From the NCBI RefSeq assembly GCF_050947335.1, contig NW_027473329.1, forward strand, positions 1,116,001 through 1,180,000: a stretch of DNA of 64,000 nucleotides, given 5' to 3'. A program made the translations under genes and the position numbers. Positions 49,966 to 62,309 of the stretch are shown piece by piece. Each line of letters begins with the position of its first letter. Positions within the stretch are counted from its first letter, which is position 1. The notes under the pieces were generated by a model. That model did no database searches and was not told the origin of the DNA. It saw nothing but the letters and a program-made list of their open reading frames with translations. Source of the DNA: Megachile rotundata. Taxonomy: Eukaryota; Arthropoda; Insecta; Hymenoptera; Megachilidae.

Positions 49966-52837
49966 TGTGATTGTGTGAGTGTGTGATTGTGTGATTGAGT
50001 GATTGTGTGATTGTGTGATTGTGTGATTGTGTGGTTGTGTGATTGTGTGATTGTGTGATTGTGTGATTGTGTGATTGTGATTGTGTGATTGCGTGATTGT
50101 GTGCTTCTGTGGTTGTGTGATTGTGTGATTTTGTGATTGTGTGATTGTGTGATTGCGTGATTTTGTGATTGTGTGATTGTGTGATTGTGTGATTGTGTGA
50201 GTGTGTGATTGTGTGATTGTGTGATTGAGTGATTGTGTGCTTGTGTGATTGTATACTTGTGTGATTGTGTGATTGTGTGATTGTGATTGTGTGATTGTGT
50301 GATTGTGTGATTGTGGGATTGTGTGATTGTGTGATTGTGACTGTGTGATTGTGTGAGTGTGTGATTGTGTGATTGAGTGATTGTGTGCTTGTATGATTGT
50401 GTGGTTGTGTGGTTGTGTGATTGTCCGATTGTGTGATTGTGTGATTGTGTGATTGTGTAATTGTGATTGTGCGATTCTGATTGTGTGATTGTGTGATTGT
50501 GTGATTGTGATTGTGTAATTGTGAGATTGTGTGATTGTGTGATTGAGTGATTGTGTGATTGTGTGATTGTGTGATTGTGTGATTGTGTGATTGTGTGATT
50601 GTGTGATTGTGATTGTGTGATTGCGTGATTGTGTGATTCTGTGATTGTGTGATTTTGTGATTGTGTGATTGTGTGATTGCGTGATTGTGTGATTGTGTGA
50701 TTGTGTGATTGTGTGATTGTGTGATTGTGTGAGTGTGTGATTGTGTGATTGTGTGATTGAGTGATTGTGTGCTTGTGTGATTGCGTGATTGTGTGATTGT
50801 GTGATGGTGTGATTGTGTGATTGTGTGAATGTGTGATTGCGTGATCGTGTGATTGTGTGATTGTGTGATCGTGTGATCGTGTGATTGTGTGATTGTGTGA
50901 TTGTGTGATTGTGTGATTGTGTGATTGTGTGATTGTGTGATTGTGTGATTGTGTGATTGTGATTGTGTGATTGCGTGATTGTGTGATTCTGTGATTGTGT
51001 GATTTTGTGATTGTGTGATTGTGTGATTGCGTGATTGTGTGATTGTGTGATTGTGTGATTGTGTGATTGTGTGAGTGTGTGATTGTGTGATTGTGTGATT
51101 GAGTGATTGTGTGCTTGTGTGATTGCGTGATTGTGTGATTGTGTGATGGTGTGATGGTGTGATTGTGTGAATGTGTGATTGCGTGATCGTGTGATTGTGT
51201 GATCGTGTGATCGTGTGATCGTGTGATTGTGTGATTGTGTGATTTTGCGATTGAGTGATTGTGTGCTTGTGTGATTGTGTGATTGTGTGATTGTGTGATT
51301 GTGTGATTGTGTGATTGCGTGATTGTGTGATCGTGTGATTGCGTGATTGCGTGATTGCGTGATTGTGTGCTTGTGTGATTGTGTGATTGTGTGATTGTGT
51401 GATTGTGTGATTGTGTGATTGCGTGATTGTGTGATCGTGTGATTGCGTGATTGCGTGATTGCGTGATTGTGTGATTGTGTGATTGTGTGATTGTGTGATT
51501 GTGTGATTGTGTGATTGTGTGATTGTGTGATTGTGTGATTGTGTGATTGCGTGATTGTGTGATTGTGTGATTGTGTGATTGCGTGATTGTGTGATTCTGT
51601 GATTGTGTGATTGTGTGATTGTGTGATGGTGTGATTGTGTGATTGTGTGGATGTGTGATTGCGTGATCGTGTGATTGTGTGATCGTGTGATCTTGTGATC
51701 GTGTGATTGTGTGATTGTGTGATTTTGCGATTGTGTGATTGTGTGATTGTGTGATTGTGTGAGTGTGTGATTGTGTGATTGAGTGATTGTGTGCTTGTGT
51801 GATTGTGTGGTTGTGTGATTGTGTGATTAGGCGATTGTGTGATTGTGTGATTGTGTGATTGTGTGATTGTGTGATTATGTGGTTGTGTGATTGTGTGATT
51901 GTGTGATTGTGTGATTGTGACTGTGTGATTGTGTGAGTGTGTGATTGTGTGATTGAGTGATTGTGTGCTTGTGTGATTGTGTGGTTTTGTGGTTGTGTGA
52001 TTGTGTGATTGTGTGATTGTGTGGTTGTGTGATTGAGTGATTGTGTGCTTGTATGATTGTGTGGTTGTGTGGTTGTGTGATTGTCTGATTGTGTGATTGT
52101 GTGATTGTGTGATTGTGTGATTGTGTGATTGTGTGATTGTGTGATTGTGTGATTGTGTGATTGTGTGATTGTGTGATTGTGTGATTGTGGGATTGTGTGA
52201 TTGTGTGATTGTGACTGTGTGATTGTGTGAGTGTGTGATTGTGTGATTGAGTGATTGTGTGCTTGTATGATTGTGTGGTTGTGTGGTTGTGTGATTGTGT
52301 GATTGTGTGATTGTGTGATTGTGTAATTGTGATTGTGCGATTCTGATTGTGTGATTGTGTGATTGTGTGGTTGTGTGATTGTGTAATTGTGAGATTGTGT
52401 GATTGTGTGCTTGTGTGATTGTGTGATTGTGATTGTGTGATTGTGTGATTGTGTGATTGTGTGATAGTGTGATTGTGTGATTGTGTGATTGTGTGATTGT
52501 GTGGTTGTGTGACCGTGATTGTGTGATCGTGATGGTGTGATCGTGATTGTGTGATCGTGATTGTGTGATTGCGTGATTGCGATTGTGTGATTGTGTGACT
52601 GTGTGATTGTGTGATTGTGTGATTGTGTGCTTGTGTGATTGTGTGATTGTGTGATTGTGTGATTGTGTGATTGTGTGATTGTGTGATTGTGTGATTGAGT
52701 GATTGTGTGATTGTGTGATTGTGTGATTGTGTGATTGTGTGATTGTGTGATTGTGTGATTGTGTGATTGTGTGATTGTGTGATTGTGTGATTGTGTGATT
52801 GAGTGATTGTGTGCTTGTGTGATTGTGTGATTGTGTG
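49966..52837. repeat. 8-mer segment: M copy 5, K pair, H copy 9, accg module
   Basis: M: gcttctgtgg (50103), gtatac (50251), gtccg (50423). K pair at gattctg 50635 and 50985 (350 bp). The 104-bp duplication is present (gcttg at 51265 and 51369). H: attaggcg 51826 and ggttttgtgg 51983. gtctg, gtggg, gcgattctg, gatag, accg (about 52512) with a gatggtg in the gatcg run. Close relative of 35877-38629 but with a complete H. Confidence 0.9.
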
Positions 52838-53415
52838 ATTGTGATTGTGTGATTGTGATTGTGTGATTGTGATTGTGTGATTGTGATTGTGTGATTGTGA
52901 TTGTGTGATTGTGATTGTGTGATTGTGATTGTGTGATTGTGATTGTGTGATTGTGATTGTGTGATTGTGATTGTGTGATTGTGATTGTGTGATTGTGATT
53001 GTGTGATTGTGATTGTGTGATTGTGATTGTGTGATTGTGATTGTGTGATTGTGATTGTGTTATTGTGATTGTGTTATTGTGATTGTGTGATTGTGATTGT
53101 GTGATTGTGATTGTGTGATTGTGATTGTGTGATTGTGATTGTGTGATTGTGATTGTGTGATTGTGATTGTGTGATTGTGATTGTGTGATTGTGATTGTGT
53201 GATTGTGATTGTGTGATTGTGATTGTGTGATTGTGATTGTGTGATTGTGATTGTGTGATTGTGATTGTGTGATTGTGATTGTGTGATTGTGATTGTGTGA
53301 TTGTGATTGTGTGATTGTGATTGTGTGATTGTGATTGTGTGATTGTGATTGTGTGATTGTGATTGTGTGATTGTGATTGTGTGATTGTGATTGTGTGATT
53401 GTGATTGTGTGATTG
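52838..53415. repeat. 14-mer block with two gttattg units
   Basis: About 41 units. Two adjacent gttattg units near 53061 and 53075, where the related blocks at 32271 and 55183 have one. No J follows; the block passes directly to M. Confidence 0.91.
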
Positions 53416-55182
53416 TGTGAGTGTGTGATTGTGTGATTGAGTGATTGTGTGATTGTGTGATTGTGTGATTGTGTGGTTGTGTGATTGTGTGATTGTGTGA
53501 TTGTGTGATTGTGTGATTGTGATTGTGTGATTGCGTGATTGTGTGCTTCTGTGGTTGTGTGATTGTGTGATTTTGTGATTGTGTGATTGTGTGATTGCGT
53601 GATTTTGTGATTGTGTGATTGTGTGATTGTGTGATTGTGTGAGTGTGTGATTGTGTGATTGTGTGATTGAGTGATTGTGTGCTTGTGTGATTGTATACTT
53701 GTGTGATTGTGTGATTGTGTGATTGTGATTGTGTGATTGTGTGATTGTGTGATTGTGGGATTGTGTGATTGTGTGATTGTGACTGTGTGATTGTGTGAGT
53801 GTGTGATTGTGTGATTGAGTGATTGTGTGCTTGTATGATTGTGTGGTTGTGTGGTTGTGTGATTGTCCGATTGTGTGATTGTGTGATTGTGTGATTGTGT
53901 AATTGTGATTGTGCGATTCTGATTGTGTGATTGTGTGATTGTGTGATTGTGATTGTGTAATTGTGAGATTGTGTGATTGTGTGATTGAGTGATTGTGTGA
54001 TTGTGTGATTGTGTGATTGTGTGATTGTGTGATTGTGTGATTGTGTGATTGTGATTTTGCGATTGTGTGATTGTGTGATTGTGTGATTGTGTGAGTGTGT
54101 GATTGTGTGATTGAGTGATTGTGTGCTTGTGTGATTGTGTGGTTGTGTGATTGTGTGATTAGGCGATTGTGTGATTGTGTGATTGTGTGATTGTGTGATT
54201 GTGTGATTGTGTGATTATGTGGTTGTGTGATTGTGTGATTGTGTGATTGTGTGATTGTGACTGTGTGATTGTGTGAGTGTGTGATTGTGTGATTGAGTGA
54301 TTGTGTGCTTGTGTGATTGTGTGGTTTTGTGGTTGTGTGATTGTGTGATTGTGTGATTGTGTGGTTGTGTGATTGAGTGATTGTGTGCTTGTATGATTGT
54401 GTGGTTGTGTGGTTGTGTGATTGTCTGATTGTGTGATTGTGTGATTGTGTGATTGTGTGATTGTGTGATTGTGTGATTGTGTGATTGTGTGATTGTGTGA
54501 TTGTGTGATTGTGTGATTGTGGGATTGTGTGATTGTGTGATTGTGACTGTGTGATTGTGTGAGTGTGTGATTGTGTGATTGAGTGATTGTGTGCTTGTAT
54601 GATTGTGTGGTTGTGTGGTTGTGTGATTGTGTGATTGTGTGATTGTGTGATTGTGTAATTGTGATTGTGCGATTCTGATTGTGTGATTGTGTGATTGTGT
54701 GGTTGTGTGATTGTGTAATTGTGAGATTGTGTGATTGTGTGCTTGTGTGATTGTGTGATTGTGATTGTGTGATTGTGTGATTGTGTGATTGTGTGATAGT
54801 GTGATTGTGTGATTGTGTGATTGTGTGATTGTGTGGTTGTGTGACCGTGATTGTGTGATCGTGATGGTGTGATCGTGATTGTGTGATCGTGATTGTGTGA
54901 TTGCGTGATTGCGATTGTGTGATTGTGTGACTGTGTGATTGTGTGATTGTGTGATTGTGTGCTTGTGTGATTGTGTGATTGTGTGATTGTGTGATTGTGT
55001 GATTGTGTGATTGTGTGATTGTGTGATTGTGTGATTGAGTGATTGTGTGATTGTGTGATTGTGTGATTGTGTGATTGTGTGATTGTGTGATTGTGTGATT
55101 GTGTGATTGTGTGATTGTGTGATTGTGTGATTGTGTGATTGTGTGATTGAGTGATTGTGTGCTTGTGTGATTGTGTGATTGT
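53416..55182. repeat. 8-mer segment: M copy 6 fused to H copy 10
   Basis: M: gcttctgtgg (53545), gtatac (53693), gtccg (53865). At about 54050 the sequence jumps into gattttgcg of H, so the K pair and gcgtg triplets are missing. H: attaggcg 54158 and ggttttgtgg 54323 (165 bp, one 8-mer more than the usual 157). accg module near 54843. Confidence 0.9.
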
Positions 55183-55800
55183 GTGATTGTGATTGTGTGA
55201 TTGTGATTGTGTGATTGTGATTGTGTGATTGTGATTGTGTGATTGTGATTGTGTGATTGTGATTGTGTGATTGTGATTGTGTGATTGTGATTGTGTGATT
55301 GTGATTGTGTGATTGTGATTGTGTGATTGTGATTGTGTGATTGTGATTGTGTGATTGTGATTGTGTGATTGTGATTGTGTGATTGTGATTGTGTGATTGT
55401 GATTGTGTGATTGTGATTGTGTGATTGTGATTGTGTGATTGTGATTGTGTGATTGTGATTGTGTGATTGTGATTGTGTGATTGTGATTGTGTTATTGTGA
55501 TTGTGTGATTGTGATTGTGTGATTGTGATTGTGTGATTGTGATTGTGTGATTGTGATTGTGTGATTGTGATTGTGTGATTGTGATTGTGTGATTGTGATT
55601 GTGTGATTGTGATTGTGTGATTGTGATTGTGTGATTGTGTGATTGTGATTGTGTGATTGTGATTGTGTGATTGTGATTGTGTGATTGTGATTGTGTGATT
55701 GTGATTGTGCGATTGTGATTGTGTGATTGTGATTGTGTGATTGCGATTGTGTGATTGTGATTGTGTGATTGTGATTGTGTGATTGTGATTGTGTGATTGT
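55183..55800. repeat. 14-mer block with gttattg and gcg variants
   Basis: About 44 units. gttattg near 55492, extra 8-mer near 55640, gcgatt near 55708 and gattgcg near 55741. Relative of 32271-32847 and 47262-47965. Confidence 0.91.
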
Positions 55801-55935
55801 GACTGTGTGATTGAGTGAGTGTGTGATTGAGTGAGTGTGTGATTGTGTGATTGTGTGGTTGTGTGATTGTGTGGTTGTGTGATTGTGTGATTGTGATTGT
55901 GTGATGGTGATTGTGTGATTGTGATTGTGTGATTG
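55801..55935. repeat. J module copy 5 (gtggttg form)
   Basis: gactg, gattgagtgag twice (one tandem duplication), two gtggttg units, gatggtg (about 55913). Like J copy 3 it lacks gtcattg. Confidence 0.87.
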
Positions 55936-57768
55936 TGTGATTGTGTGATTGTGATTGTGTGATTGTGATTGTGTGATTGTGATTGTGTGATTGTGATTGT
56001 GTGATTGTGATTGTGATTGTGTGATTGTGATTGTGATTGTGTGATTGTGATTGTGTGATTGTGATTGTGTGATTGTGATTGTGTGATTGTGATTGTGTGA
56101 TTGTGATTGTGTGATTGTGATTGTGTGATTGTGATTGTGTGATTGTGATTGTGTGATTGTGATTGTGTGATTGTGATTGTGTGATTGTGATTGTGTGATT
56201 GTGATTGTGTGATTGTGATTGTGTGATTGTGATTGTGTGATTGTGATTGTGTGATTGTGATTGTGTGATTGTGATTGTGTGATTGTGATTGTGTGATTGT
56301 GATTGTGTGATTGTGATTGTGTGATTGTGATTGTGTGATTGTGATTGTGTGATTGTGATTGTGTGATTGTGATTGTGTGATTGTGATTGTGTGATTGTGA
56401 TTGTGTGATTGTGATTGTGCGATTGTGATTGTGCGATTGTGATTGTGTGATTGTGATTGTGTGATTGTGATTGTGTGATTGTGATTGTGTGATTGTGATT
56501 GTGTGATTGTGATTGTGTGATTGTGATTGTGTGATTGTGATTGTGTGATTGTGATTGTGTGATTGTAATTGTGTGATTGTGATTGTGTGATTGTGATTGT
56601 GTGATTGTGATTGTGTGATTGTGATTGTGTGATTGTGATTGTGTGATTGTGATTGTGTGATTGTGATTGTGTGATTGTGATTGTGTGATTGTGATTGTGT
56701 GATTGTGATTGTGTGATTGTGATTGTGTGATTGTGATTGTGTGATTGTGATTGTGTGATTGTGATTGTGTGATTGTGATTGTGTGATTGTGATTGTGTGA
56801 TTGTGATTGTGTGATTGTGATTGTGTGATTGTGATTGTGTGATTGTGATTGTGTGATTGTGATTGTGTGATTGTGATTGTGTGATTGTGATTGTGTGATT
56901 GTGATTGTGTGATTGTGATTGTGTGATTGTGATTGTGTGATTGTGATTGTGTGATTGTGATTGTGTGATTGTGATTGTGTGATTGTGATTGTGATGGTGA
57001 TTGTGTGATTGTGATTGTGTGATTGTGATTGTGTGATTGTGATTGTGTGATTGTGATTGTGTGATTGTGATTGTGTGATTGTGATTGTGTGATTGTGATT
57101 GTGTGATTGTGATTGTGTGATTGTGATTGTGTGATTGTGATTGTGTGATTGTGATTGTGTGATTGTGATTGTGTGATTGTGATTGTGTGATTGTGATTGT
57201 GTGATTGTGATTGTGTGATTGTGATTGTGTGATTGTGATTGTGTGATTGTGATTGTGTGATTGTGATTGTGTGATTGTGATTGTGTGATTGTGATTGTGT
57301 GATTGTGATTGTGTGATTGTGATTGTGTGATTGTGATTGTGTGATTGTGATTGTGTGATTGTGATTGTGTGATTGTGATTGTGTGATTGTGATTGTGTGA
57401 TTGTGATTGTGTGATTGTGATTGTGTGATTGTGATTGTGTGATTGTGATTGTGTGATTGTGATTGTGTGATTGTGATTGTGTGATTGTGATTGTGTGATT
57501 GTGATTGTGTGATTGTGATTGTGTGATTGTGATTGTGTGATTGTGATTGTGTGATTGTGATTGTGTGATTGTGATTGTGTGATTGTGATTGTGTGATTGT
57601 GATTGTGTGATTGTGATTGTGTGATTGTGATTGTGTGATTGTGATTGTGTGATTGTGATTGTGTGATTGTGATTGTGTGATTGTGATTGTGTGATTGTGA
57701 TTGTGTGATTGTGATTGTGTGATTGTGATTGTGTGATTGTGATTGTGTGATTGTGATTGTGTGATTGT
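55936..57768. repeat. Long 14-mer block, about 130 copies
   Basis: Two extra 6-mers near 56010 and 56030, gcgatt near 56418 and 56432, gtaattg near 56566 and gattgtgatggtg near 56991; otherwise uniform. Confidence 0.92.
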
Positions 57769-59555
57769 GTGAGTGTGTGATTGTGTGATTGAGTGATTGT
57801 GTGATTGTGTGATTGTGTGATTGTGTGGTTGTGTGATTGTGTGATTGTGTGATTGTGTGATTGTGTGATTGTGATTGTGTGATTGCGTGATTGTGTGCTT
57901 CTGTGGTTGTGTGATTGTGTGATTTTGTGATTGTGTGATTGTGTGATTGCGTGATTTTGTGATTGTGTGATTGTGTGATTGTGTGATTGTGTGAGTGTGT
58001 GATTGTGTGATTGTGTGATTGAGTGATTGTGTGCTTGTGTGATTGTATACTTGTGTGATTGTGTGATTGTGTGATTGTGATTGTGTGATTGTGTGATTGT
58101 GTGATTGTGGGATTGTGTGATTGTGTGATTGTGACTGTGTGATTGTGTGAGTGTGTGATTGTGTGATTGAGTGATTGTGTGCTTGTATGATTGTGTGGTT
58201 GTGTGGTTGTGTGATTGTCCGATTGTGTGATTGTGTGATTGTGTGATTGTGTAATTGTGATTGTGCGATTCTGATTGTGTGATTGTGTGATTGTGTGATT
58301 GTGATTGTGTAATTGTGAGATTGTGTGATTGTGTGATTGAGTGATTGTGTGATTGTGTGATTGTGTGATTGTGTGATTGTGTGATTGTGTGATTGTGTGA
58401 TTGTGATTGTGTGATTGCGTGATTGTGTGATTCTGTGATTGTGTGATTTTGTGATTGTGTGATTGTGTGATTGCGTGATTGTGTGATTGTGTGATTGTGT
58501 GATTGTGTGATTGTGTGATTGTGTGAGTGTGTGATTGTGTGATTGTGTGATTGAGTGATTGTGTGCTTGTGTGATTGCGTGATTGTGTGATTGTGTGATG
58601 GTGTGATCGTGTGATTGTGTGAATGTGTGATTGCGTGATCGTGTGATTGTGTGATTGTGTGATCGTGTGATCGTGTGATTGTGTGATTGTGTGATTGTGT
58701 GATTGTGTGATTGTGTGATTGTGTGATTGTGTGATTGTGTGATTGTGTGATTGTGTGATTGTGTGATTGTGTGATTGTGATTGTGTGATTGCGTGATTGT
58801 GTGATTCTGTGATTGTGTGATTTTGTGATTGTGTGATTGTGTGATTGCGTGATTGTGTGATTGTGTGATTGTGTGATTGTGTGATTGTGTGAGTGTGTGA
58901 TTGTGTGATTGTGTGATTGAGTGATTGTGTGCTTGTGTGATTGCGTGATTGTGTGATTGTGTGATGGTGTGATGGTGTGATTGTGTGAATGTGTGATTGC
59001 GTGATCGTGTGATTGTGTGATCGTGTGATCGTGTGATCGTGTGATTGTGTGATTGTGTGATTTTGCGATTGAGTGATTGTGTGCTTGTGTGATTGTGTGA
59101 TTGTGTGATTGTGTGATTGTGTGATTGTGTGATTGCGTGATTGTGTGATCGTGTGATTGTGTGATTGCGTGATTGTGTGATCGTGTGATTGCGTGATTGC
59201 GTGATTGCGTGATTGTGTGATTGTGTGATTGTGTGATTGTGTGATTGTGTGATTGTGTGATTGTGTGATTGTGTGATTGTGTGATTGTGTGATTGCGTGA
59301 TTGTGTGATTGTGTGATTGTGTGATTGCGTGATTGTGTGATTCTGTGATTGTGTGATTGTGTGATTGTGTGATGGTGTGATTGTGTGATTGTGTGGATGT
59401 GTGATTGTGTGATTGTGTAATTGTGTGATTGTGTGATTGTGTGATTGTGTTATTGTGTGATTGTGTAATTGTGATTGTGCGATTGTGATTGTGTGATTGT
59501 GTGATTGTGTGATTGTGAGATTGTGTGATTGTGTGATTGTGAGCTTGTGTGATTG
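57769..59555. repeat. 8-mer segment: M copy 7 and K pair
   Basis: M: gcttctgtgg (57897), gtatac (58045), gtccg (58217). K pair at gattctg 58429 and 58803 (374 bp, the longest pair). A 32-bp duplication gives gatcg at 59147 and 59179. gtggatg, gtaattg, gttattg, gtaattgtgattgtgcg and gagcttg (about 59541) close it, as at 42098-42264. Confidence 0.9.
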
Positions 59556-60410
59556 TGTGATTGTGATTGTGTGATTGTGATTGTGTGATTGTGATTGTGT
59601 GATTGTGATTGTGTGATTGTGATTGTGTGATTGTGATTGTGTGATTGTGATTGTGATTGTGATGTGTGATTGTGATTGTGTGATTGTGATTGTGTGATTG
59701 TGATTGTGTGATTGTGATTGTGTGATTGTGATTGTGTGATTGTGATTGTGTGATTGTGATTGTGTGATTGTGATTGTGTGATTGTGATTGTGTGATTGTG
59801 ATTGTGTGATTGTGATTGTGTGATTGTGATTGTGTGATTGTGATTGTGTGATTGTGATTGTGTGATTGTGATTGTGTGATTGTGATTGTGTGATTGTGAT
59901 TGTGTGATTGTGATTGTGTGATTGTGATTGTGTGATTGTGATTGTGTGATTGTGATTGCGTGATTGTGATTGCGTGATTGTGATTGTGTGATTGTGATTG
60001 TGTGATTGTGATTGTGTGATTGTGATTGTGTGATTGTGATTGTGTGATTGTGATTGTGTGATTGTGATTGTGTGATTGTGATTGTGTGATTGTGATTGTG
60101 TGATTGTGATTGTGTGATTGTGATTGTGTGATTGTGATTGTGTGATTGTGATTGTGTGATTGTGATTGTGTGATTGTGATTGTGTGATTGTGATTGTGTG
60201 ATTGTGATTGTGTGATTGTGATTGTGTGATTGTGATTGTGTGATTGTGATTGTGTGATTGTGATTGTGTGATTGTGATTGTGTGATTGTGATTGTGTGAT
60301 TGTGATTGTGTGATTGTGATTGTGCGATTGTGATTGTGCGATTGTGATTGTGTGATTGTGATTGTGTGATTGTGATTGTGTGATTGTGATTGTGTGGTTG
60401 TGATTGTGTG
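59556..60410. repeat. 14-mer block with a small deletion
   Basis: About 60 units. Near 59650-59665 extra 6-mers and a unit lacking two bases (gtgatgtgtg) break the register. gattgcg near 59958 and 59972, gcgatt near 60325 and 60339, and a final ggttg near 60393. Confidence 0.91.
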
Positions 60411-61458
60411 ATTGTGTGATTGTGTGATAGTGTGATTGTGTGATTGAGTGATTGTGTGATTGTGTGATTGTGTGAATGTGTGATTGTGTGATTGAGTGAT
60501 TGTGTGCTTGTGTGATTGTGTGATTGTGTGATTGTGTGATTTTGCGATTGTGTGATTGTGTGATTGTGTGATCGTGTGATTGTGTGATTGTGTGATTGTG
60601 TGATTGTGTGATTGTGTGATTGTGTGATTGTGTGATTGTGTGATTGTGTGATTGTGTGATTGTGTGATTGTGTGATTGTGTGATTGTGATTGTGTGATTG
60701 CGTGATTGTGTGATTCTGTGATTGTGTGATTTTGTGATTGTGTGATTGTGTGATTGCGTGATTGTGTGATTGTGTGATTGTGTGATTGTGTGATTGTGTG
60801 ATTGTGTGATTGTGTGAGTGTGTGATTGTGTGATTGTGTGATTGAGTGATTGTGTGCTTGTGTGATTGCGTGATTGTGTGATTGTGTGATGGTGTGATGG
60901 TGTGATTGTGTGAATGTGTGATTGCGTGATCGTGTGATTGTGTGATCGTGTGATCGTGTGATCGTGTGATTGTGTGATTGTGTGATTTTGCGATTGAGTG
61001 ATTGTGTGCTTGTGTGATTGTGTGATTGTGTGATTGTGTGATTGTGTGATTGTGTGATTGCGTGATTGTGTGATCGTGTGATTGTGTGATTGCGTGATTG
61101 TGTGATCGTGTGATTGCGTGATTGCGTGATTGCGTGATTGTGTGATTGTGTGATTGTGTGATTGTGTGATTGTGTGATTGTGTGATTGTGTGATTGTGTG
61201 ATTGTGTGATTGTGTGATTGCGTGATTGTGTGATTGTGTGATTGTGTGATTGCGTGATTGTGTGATTCTGTGATTGTGTGATTGTGTGATTGTGTGGATG
61301 TGTGATTGTGTGATTGTGTAATTGTGTGATTGTGTGATTGTGTGATTGTGTTATTGTGTGATTGTGTAATTGTGATTGTGCGATTGTGATAGTGTGATTG
61401 TGTGATTGTGTGATTGTGAGATTGTGTGATTGTGTGATTGTGAGCTTGTGTGATTGTG
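60411..61458. repeat. 8-mer segment with single K
   Basis: gatag, gaatg, gattttgcg, one K (gattctg 60712) with two gatggtg units, gattttgcg, gatcg duplicated 32 bp apart (61072 and 61104), gcgtg triplet, gtggatg, gtaattg, gttattg, gtaattgtgattgtgcg with gatag, and gagcttg (about 61441). Close relative of the second half of 57769-59555. Confidence 0.9.
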
Positions 61459-62309
61459 TGATTGTGATTGTGTGATTGTGATTGTGTGATTGTGATTGTG
61501 TGATTGTGATTGTGTGATTGTGATTGTGTGATTGTGATTGTGTGATTGTGATTGTGTGATTGTGATTGTGTGATTGTGATTGTGTGATTGTGATTGTGTG
61601 ATTGTGATTGTGTGATTGTGATTGTGTGATTGTGATTGTGTGATTGTGATTGTGTGATTGTGATTGTGTGATTGTGATTGTGTGATTGTGATTGTGTGAT
61701 TGTGATTGTGTGATTGTGATTGTGTGATTGTGATTGTGTGATTGTGATTGTGTGATTGTGATTGTGTGATTGTGATTGTGTGATTGTGATTGTGTGATTG
61801 TGATTGTGTGATTGTGATTGTGTGATTGTGATTGTGTGATTGTGATTGTGTGATTGTGATTGTGTGATTGTGATTGTGTGATTGTGATTGTGTGATTGTG
61901 ATTGTGTGATTGTGATTGTGTGATTGTGATTGTGTGATTGTGATTGTGTGATTGTGATTGTGTGATTGTGATTGTGTGATTGTGATTGTGTGATTGTGAT
62001 TGTGTGATTGTGATTGTGTGATTGTGATTGTGTGATTGTGATTGTGTGATTGTGATTGTGTGATTGTGATTGTGTGATTGTGATTGTGTGATTGTGATTG
62101 TGTGATTGTGATTGTGTGATTGTGATTGTGTGATTGTGATTGTGTGATTGTGATTGTGTGATTGTGATTGTGTGATTGTGATTGTGTGATTGTGATTGTG
62201 TGATTGTGATTGTGTGATTGTGATTGTGCGATTGTGATTGTGCGATTGTGATTGTGCGATTGTGATTGTGTGATTGTGATTGTGTGATTGTGATTGTGTG
62301 GTTGTGATT
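61459..62309. repeat. 14-mer block, about 60 copies
   Basis: Uniform up to three consecutive gcgatt units (about 62228, 62242, 62256) and a final ggttg (about 62300). The block ending at 60410 has two gcgatt units and the one ending at 42670 has one. Confidence 0.91.
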
